Origin: Gammaproteobacteria bacterium | GTDB lineage: Bacteria; Pseudomonadota; Gammaproteobacteria; Pseudomonadales; Azotimanducaceae | NCBI GenBank assembly: GCA_012960535.1 | Contig: DUBB01000036.1 | Location: forward strand, 1-64,000 | Reading direction: 5' to 3' | DNA: 64,000 bases | Part shown: piece after piece, positions 59,236-64,000 of the stretch | Layout of the letters: each line of letters starts with the position of its first letter | How positions within the stretch are numbered: position 1 is the first letter of the stretch | Translations under genes and position numbers: made by a program | Notes under the pieces: model-generated | Told to the model about the DNA's origin: nothing | Databases searched by the model: none | The model's input: the letters and a program-made list of their open reading frames with translations, nothing else

Positions 59236-60870
59236 TCACGCTGAAAACTGAAATCCTGTATAGCCATCTTCAACCACCTGGTCACAGATTTCACGGTAAG
59301 GTCCAACGCCCGCGGCATAGGGCATAAAGACTCTCGGTTTACCTTTTACATTGGCGCCGAGATACCAGGACCCGCCCTTGGGGAACAGGGTTCCGTTGGC
59401 AACGTCATTAACATGACCCACCCACTGTTTCTGGGCCATCTTATCGGCTGTACAAATTCGAAAACCTTTGTCCTGCATATAGGTGATACAGTCGGTAATC
59501 CAGTCGACGTGCTGCTCAATGGACACAAGCATGTTAGACAATACCGATGGGCTGCCCGGCCCGGTAATAGTAAACAGATTGGGAAAGCCGTTGACCGACA
59601 GGCCCAGGTAGGCTTTTGGGCCTTCCGACCAGGCATCGCCGAGCTTGACACCGCCAGTACCAACGATGTCCATTGCCAGTAGAGCGCCTGTCATCGCATC
59701 AAATCCGGTAGCCAAAACCAGAGTATCCAGTTCAACAAACTCAGCAGCCGTCTGAATGCCTGTGGCTGTAATCTGTTCTATAGGTGACTGTCTTAGATTC
59801 AGCAGCCTCACGTTAGCTCGGTTATAAGTTTCAAAATAATCGATATCGACACAGATTCTGCGAGTCCCTATAGGATGATTATCCGGGCAAAGTGCAGCTG
59901 CCGTCTGCGGATCCTTAACGACCTGCTTTATCTTGTCATGAACAAACTTCTGGACAAATGAATTGGCAGTTTCGTTCATCATGGCGTCACCGATCGCCCC
60001 CATAAAGAATGCGCCACCGCGATCCCAGGCTGATTGCAATACCGCATTGGCCTGCTCACTGCTGAGCGACTCCATCAAGATCGGTTCCTGAACCTCAGTG
60101 AGTGGCTCGATATCAAGATCACCAAAACCTGATCCTAGCCCTCGCCGGTGATTGTTCCGGTGCGCTCTATAATTTGCTTTGAACTGCCGAACCCAAGACT
60201 GCTCAAGCAGGCTGTTTTTAGCCGGGACACTGAAGTTAGGCGTTCGCTGGAATACCGTCAGATGATCAGCATCCCTGGCAATCACGGGAATCGCCTGTAT
60301 CCCTGAGGAGCCCGTGCCTATAATGCCTACCCGCTGACCTTTAAAACTCACTGCCTGGTGGGGCCATTGACTTGCCTGATAACGCTTGCCTGCAAACGAT
60401 TCCAAACCTTCTATTGCTGGTAACTGGGGTACCGACAGGCAGCCCGTGGCCATAATACAATACTGTCCGGTTACCTTATCGCCCTGCTCCGTCGTAATGG
60501 TCCAGCGCTGCTTACTCTCACTCCAGGTGGCAGCATCAACACGACGACCAAAGCGGATGTCCCGTAGGAGATCAAAGCGTTCAGCAACATGCTTTGCATA
60601 CTGAAGTATTTCGGCCTGGGGGGAATACCTTTCAGTCCATTCCCATTCCTGTTCCAGGTCTTCAGAGAAAGCAAATGAGTAGGCAAGACTTTCCGCATCA
60701 CAGCGGGCCCCTGGGTATCGATTCCAGTACCAGGTCCCGCCCACATCGCTGGCCTGTTCAAAGACCCGTGCGGTCAGGCCCAATCCTCTAAGACGGTGCA
60801 GCATGTACAATCCAGCAAAGCCAGCGCCAACGATGACCGCATCAAAAGACGCTTCTATACTTCTGGGCAT
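59236..60870 (-). CDS. Baeyer-Villiger-type flavin monooxygenase with altered fingerprint His
   Basis: 544 aa from ATG 60870 with GGAG 6 bases upstream. FAD loop VGAGFAGLYMLHRL, VGGTWYWNRYPGARCD, and NADPH loop IIGTGSSGIQ are the class B signature. The BVMO fingerprint FxGxxxHxxxWP reads FAGKRYQASQWP, with Gln (CAG) instead of His. The C-terminal region is typical (FPNLFTITGPGSPSV). The family turns ketones into esters or lactones with O2 and NADPH. The His to Gln change may alter activity, so ketone oxidation is likely but not certain. Confidence 0.87.
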   Translation of the reverse strand: MPRSIEASFDAVIVGAGFAGLYMLHRLRGLGLTARVFEQASDVGGTWYWNRYPGARCDAESLAYSFAFSEDLEQEWEWTERYSPQAEILQYAKHVAERFDLLRDIRFGRRVDAATWSESKQRWTITTEQGDKVTGQYCIMATGCLSVPQLPAIEGLESFAGKRYQASQWPHQAVSFKGQRVGIIGTGSSGIQAIPVIARDADHLTVFQRTPNFSVPAKNSLLEQSWVRQFKANYRAHRNNHRRGLGSGFGDLDIEPLTEVQEPILMESLSSEQANAVLQSAWDRGGAFFMGAIGDAMMNETANSFVQKFVHDKIKQVVKDPQTAAALCPDNHPIGTRRICVDIDYFETYNRANVRLLNLRQSPIEQITATGIQTAAEFVELDTLVLATGFDAMTGALLAMDIVGTGGVKLGDAWSEGPKAYLGLSVNGFPNLFTITGPGSPSVLSNMLVSIEQHVDWITDCITYMQDKGFRICTADKMAQKQWVGHVNDVANGTLFPKGGSWYLGANVKGKPRVFMPYAAGVGPYREICDQVVEDGYTGFQFSA

Positions 60871-61236
60871 ATCGGGCTCCGTCAAATCATTCACTATAAC
60901 CATTGGTTACCCTCGAAGATAAAAGAAACATCGACTGTTATCAACTCACAGACCCGTTAAAAGTACAATTATATGCACGAAGGCATCGCTGTCCTATTGG
61001 CGAGTTTACAGACAATGCCATGCTTGACTCAGGCAAAGTCAAAGCGTAGTTTAGCCAAACAGAAACGATCGGTCTGAACAATGGATGGCGTGCATAAAAT
61101 CCTTTTAAAGCGTAACAGATCCTCAAATGTGTCAAGCCTTGCCACCCAATTGGCACGACTAATTGGCACACCTAGATGACCCTGCGTTCGCCTTTCTTGC
61201 CACTCAGCAAAAAGCCATCATCAGTTGCCTGACTTA
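60871..61236. other. Intergenic region with palindrome and direct repeat
   Basis: 366 bases between the leftward BVMO gene and the rightward small secreted protein. TTGACT/AGTCAA face each other at 61024-61029 and 61037-61042, and AATTGGCAC occurs twice at 61148-61156 and 61161-61169, 13 bases apart. Both look like transcription-factor sites. A minus-strand frame at 60941-61171 shows no coding character. Confidence 0.4.
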
Positions 61237-61617
61237 ATGGTTGACACAGCCTATCTAACTCGCGTCCTGTTGCTGCTTACCCTGACAGGGGTAAACGCTG
61301 GCTCGATTTCTGCGGATCAATCTACAGGCATACACCAACTTAATATTTCAGACGAGGTTGAGCAGAAGATATCAGCGCTACCGGAAGAACATCAGGCATT
61401 TCTATCCAGTGATCGTCTCTTCTCTACCGGCCTGTCCAAGGCAGCCTTTGTTAAGCTCCTGCAGGGTAAAACGGTCCAGGAACTGAAGAAATCTATCCAA
61501 GAACTCATGTGGTTGGAAAGCAAACTATCAATTAGAACAGCCGCCGATACTAGCAATGTTGATCTGGAAAATCTGGGCCTTATCAATGAACAACTCGATA
61601 ATTTTATTGCAGACTAA
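61237..61617 (+). CDS. Small exported protein of unknown function
   Basis: About 126 aa from ATG 61237 (TTG 61225 possible). The N-terminus LTRVLLLLTLTGVNAGS is a signal peptide. The mature part is helical and charged (VEQKISALPEEHQAFLSSD, KTVQELKKSIQELMWLESK), with no Cys. No family is recognised. Its TAA stop overlaps the TAG of the converging RND gene by two bases. Confidence 0.6.
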   Translation: MVDTAYLTRVLLLLTLTGVNAGSISADQSTGIHQLNISDEVEQKISALPEEHQAFLSSDRLFSTGLSKAAFVKLLQGKTVQELKKSIQELMWLESKLSIRTAADTSNVDLENLGLINEQLDNFIAD

Positions 61618-64000
61618 ACGTCAACCAAACCTGACTCCCTTTTGACCGAGTAGCCCAACTTTTTCATGACAAAGCCATAAATGGCGCCCAGGCGCTGCGG
61701 CAAAATGAGCATCAGCGGCGTTATTAACAACGTCAACACAGTTGCGAATGTCAAACCATAAACAATACTACTGGCCAGCTTAACCCAGTAAGCGGAAACA
61801 TGCCCACCATACACAATGGTACGATTGATCAGGTCAATACTCACGTTACTTGCCAGAGGCAGCAGGCCCAGAATGGTTGTCGCAGTGGTTAAAAACACTG
61901 GCCTTAGCCGCTGTGCCCCGGTCCTGACGATAACCTCACGCACAGGCATGCGCGGGTTTTCCTTACGCAGCACGTTATAAGTGTCAATCAACACAATATT
62001 ATTATTGACCACAATACCTGCCAGCGCGACGATACCAATTCCCGTTAAAATGGTACTGAAGGTCTGATTAAAAGTGAGCAGGCCAAGCAGGACACCCGCC
62101 GTGGACATCACAACGGCTGAGAGAATCATAAATGCCTGATAAAAGCTGTTGAACTGGGTAACCAAAAGGACAAACATCAGCAGCAACGCCATCAAAAATG
62201 CAAAGCCAACGAAACGCATGGACTCGTCCTGTTCTTCTGCCGCACCACGAAAGCTCACGCGCGTCCCGCTGAAATTCTGGCGATCAATCCAGTGCTGAAT
62301 TTCCGTGACCTTACTATCAGCAATAACGCCTGGCAGTACATTTGCCCTGATACTCATAACATAATTACCGTCCACTCGGACGATGGTATCCAGTTTAGAT
62401 CTGGCTCTTTTCTGAACAAAATGACTGATCGGAACCGCACCATTAGGCGAGGCTACGCGCAGTTGATCAAGCATGTGCAAATTACGTTCTGACTTCGGAT
62501 ATCGCAATCGAATTTCAACCTCCTCAACCGCATCGTCGGGTCTGTATTCGCCCAAATATAAGCCATTGGTAATCAACTGCACCGCACTACCCACTTCACT
62601 CACATTGACATTAAATTCGGCTGCCTTGGCACGATCTACAACCAGTTCCCAGTCAATTCCAGGTAGAACTCGAGTATCCTCAATATCACGCAGGTCCTGC
62701 TGCTCATCAAGGTAAGCTCTTATCCTTTCGACCACGGGTTCAAGATTCATTCTCAATTTGGACGCTATCTGAATCTGAATATCCTTGCCAACACTGGGTC
62801 CATATTCCTGTTCGGCGATTTCAGTATTAATGCCAACCAGGTTATCCAGTCGAGAACGAGTAAGTTCGAGAATCTCCTGCGAGGTAGTTCCCAAATCTCG
62901 AGCATTTTCGAAATCCATGAAAATCGACCCAATCATATCAACGGGCGCACTGCCACGCCCAAAGATACTGATGCCCCCGCCTGTTCTAGTACTGGTAAAA
63001 TAAGTATCCACACCAGCCATAGGCATCAGCGCCTGCTCGGCCTCTAACACAAAATCACGTATTTCAGTTCTTGAAAAGTTACCCCTAGCGCTGACATTGA
63101 CCCGCCCGTAGGTGGGCTCTGTATCCGTGAAGAAAATAAATCCAGCACCATGCTCACTATAGACCCTAAATATCACCATTAGGACCAGTACCGTGCATAG
63201 AATTACGGTAATGGGGTATTTTAAAAGTCCATTAAGAAACTTTATATAGCGCCCGGTTAATCCGGACACATCCATGAGATCGCCATGCTCCAGTCTGCTG
63301 AGATGATCCCGCTGTGAGGCTTCAACTGAACCGGCTTTACCCACCAGTGAACCCAGCGTCGGCGCAAATATCAAAGCATAAAGCAATGACCCAATGAGCA
63401 CGGCAAATACGGTAATAGGCAGATACATCATGAACTGACCGGAAACACCAGGCCAGTAAAATAACGGCAGGAACGCAGCTAAAGTCGTTGCTGTACTGGC
63501 AAGAACCGGCCAGAGCATTCTATGTGCTGAAAGCAGGTAGGCCTGTCTGCGATGCATACCCTCTACCATTTTTCGATCAGCATATTCAACCACAACAATG
63601 GCACCATCAATCAGCATACCCAGGCCAAGCAACATGCCAAACATCACCATGAAGTTGAAGGACAAACCCATTATCTGCAGAACCAGCAGACCAAACAGGA
63701 AGGAAACTGGCACAGCAGCACCAACTAATATGCCTGAACGCAGTCCCAGAGCCGATACCACCAGAATCATCACCAGGGCCATCGCCGTTACGATGTTTCC
63801 CTGCAACTCAGTTACTTGCTGCTCGGCGAACGGCGCCTGGTCCTGACTGAATATGATGCTGACTTCGGAGGGATAATCCGCAGTCAGGTCTTTCACCAGC
63901 CGCCGCACTTTTTCGTTCATATCAATAATGTTCATACCCGGTCTACGCAGGACTGCGACCGTGATTGCGGGCACACCGTTGACCCGAGTGTAACTCTGCC
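61614..64000 (-). CDS. RND efflux pump inner-membrane subunit (AcrB/HAE1 type), 5' partial
   Basis: 795 codons visible; the frame stays open to base 64000, and NGVPAITVAVLRRPG is internal, so roughly a quarter of the protein at the N-terminus is missing. Transmembrane segments resume at NIVTAMALVMILVVSALGL. TM4 has GMLIDGAIVVVEYADRK, where AcrB has two Asp (VDDAIVV): the first is kept, the second is Gly. The second large periplasmic domain and TM7-12 follow (FVGFAFLMALLLMFVLLVTQF). A proton-driven pump of drugs or lipophilic compounds; adaptor and TolC genes are expected upstream, outside the window. Confidence 0.92.
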   Translation of the reverse strand, partial: QSYTRVNGVPAITVAVLRRPGMNIIDMNEKVRRLVKDLTADYPSEVSIIFSQDQAPFAEQQVTELQGNIVTAMALVMILVVSALGLRSGILVGAAVPVSFLFGLLVLQIMGLSFNFMVMFGMLLGLGMLIDGAIVVVEYADRKMVEGMHRRQAYLLSAHRMLWPVLASTATTLAAFLPLFYWPGVSGQFMMYLPITVFAVLIGSLLYALIFAPTLGSLVGKAGSVEASQRDHLSRLEHGDLMDVSGLTGRYIKFLNGLLKYPITVILCTVLVLMVIFRVYSEHGAGFIFFTDTEPTYGRVNVSARGNFSRTEIRDFVLEAEQALMPMAGVDTYFTSTRTGGGISIFGRGSAPVDMIGSIFMDFENARDLGTTSQEILELTRSRLDNLVGINTEIAEQEYGPSVGKDIQIQIASKLRMNLEPVVERIRAYLDEQQDLRDIEDTRVLPGIDWELVVDRAKAAEFNVNVSEVGSAVQLITNGLYLGEYRPDDAVEEVEIRLRYPKSERNLHMLDQLRVASPNGAVPISHFVQKRARSKLDTIVRVDGNYVMSIRANVLPGVIADSKVTEIQHWIDRQNFSGTRVSFRGAAEEQDESMRFVGFAFLMALLLMFVLLVTQFNSFYQAFMILSAVVMSTAGVLLGLLTFNQTFSTILTGIGIVALAGIVVNNNIVLIDTYNVLRKENPRMPVREVIVRTGAQRLRPVFLTTATTILGLLPLASNVSIDLINRTIVYGGHVSAYWVKLASSIVYGLTFATVLTLLITPLMLILPQRLGAIYGFVMKKLGYSVKRESGLVDV

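Noticed and set aside
60941..61171. 76-codon minus-strand frame in the BVMO upstream spacer
   Set aside because: No ribosome site, no recognisable motif, and composition unlike the neighbouring genes.

Overview
The window looks like a piece of chromosome from a marine gammaproteobacterium, probably an OMG/Cellvibrionales-like lineage. This placement is an inference: there is no rRNA or other phylogenetic marker here. The signs are roughly 50% GC, dense short-spaced genes, Tat and lipoprotein signals, TSP3/dockerin-like secreted proteins, many PhyH dioxygenases and acyl-CoA enzymes, a CYP153 P450 and an RND pump. No tRNA, rRNA, IS element, phage or CRISPR array is visible.

Layout. 1-9.2 kb: the end of a large secreted Ig/TSP3 protein; a tightly coupled exported redox operon (cytochrome c lipoprotein, Tat aldonolactone-oxidase-like flavoprotein, Tat fold-III PLP enzyme); a PhyH dioxygenase; an exported SAM hydrolase coupled to an exported hydrolase; and a secreted cytochrome c carrying the same paired C-terminal EF-hand-like module as the first protein. 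9.3-12.1 kb: a compact TlpA-like/DUF4266/DUF3570/ApbE operon. 12.3-13.8 kb: a ferritin-like protein and a homologue of styrene oxide isomerase with the heme and catalytic residues kept. 13.9-24.9 kb: a PhyH enzyme, an OYE/dienoyl-CoA-reductase-like flavoprotein, SDR, enoyl-CoA hydratase, hydrolases, a haloalkane-dehalogenase-like protein, an ABC exporter, GDPD and a zinc ADH.

25.1-31.6 kb: a linalool dehydratase/isomerase family gene whose frame is open end to end except for one TGA, which falls exactly where the family has its second active-site cysteine. This is the most striking observation: either a selenocysteine enzyme or a very recent nonsense mutation or sequencing error. An amidase, a DEAD-box helicase and a CYP153 follow. 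31.7-45.3 kb: an N-terminal-nucleophile acylase, two small-molecule kinases of the ecdysteroid-kinase type, an LLM oxidoreductase, SDR, transporter, PAF-acetylhydrolase-like, VOC, Gfo/Idh and NIPSNAP proteins. 45.5-47.4 kb: an overlapping three-gene operon of an ExbB/MotA-like channel, a one-TM partner with a beta-rich domain, and a two-TM protein, with no recognised function. 47.5-64 kb: a quinohemoprotein alcohol dehydrogenase, class III CoA transferase, exported DEDDh nuclease-like protein, cupin, PhyH, acyl-CoA dehydrogenase, 5'-nucleotidase-like protein, SDR, amidase, Baeyer-Villiger-type monooxygenase and an incomplete RND pump.

Together the genes suggest a heterotroph that oxidises hydrocarbons, terpenoids or steroids (CYP153, LDI family, BVMO, PQQ-ADH, CoA transferase, acyl-CoA dehydrogenase, enoyl-CoA hydratase) and has an elaborate periplasmic redox layer. 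Two intergenic tandem-repeat arrays, at about 35.4 kb and 53.0 kb, are not explained by genes.
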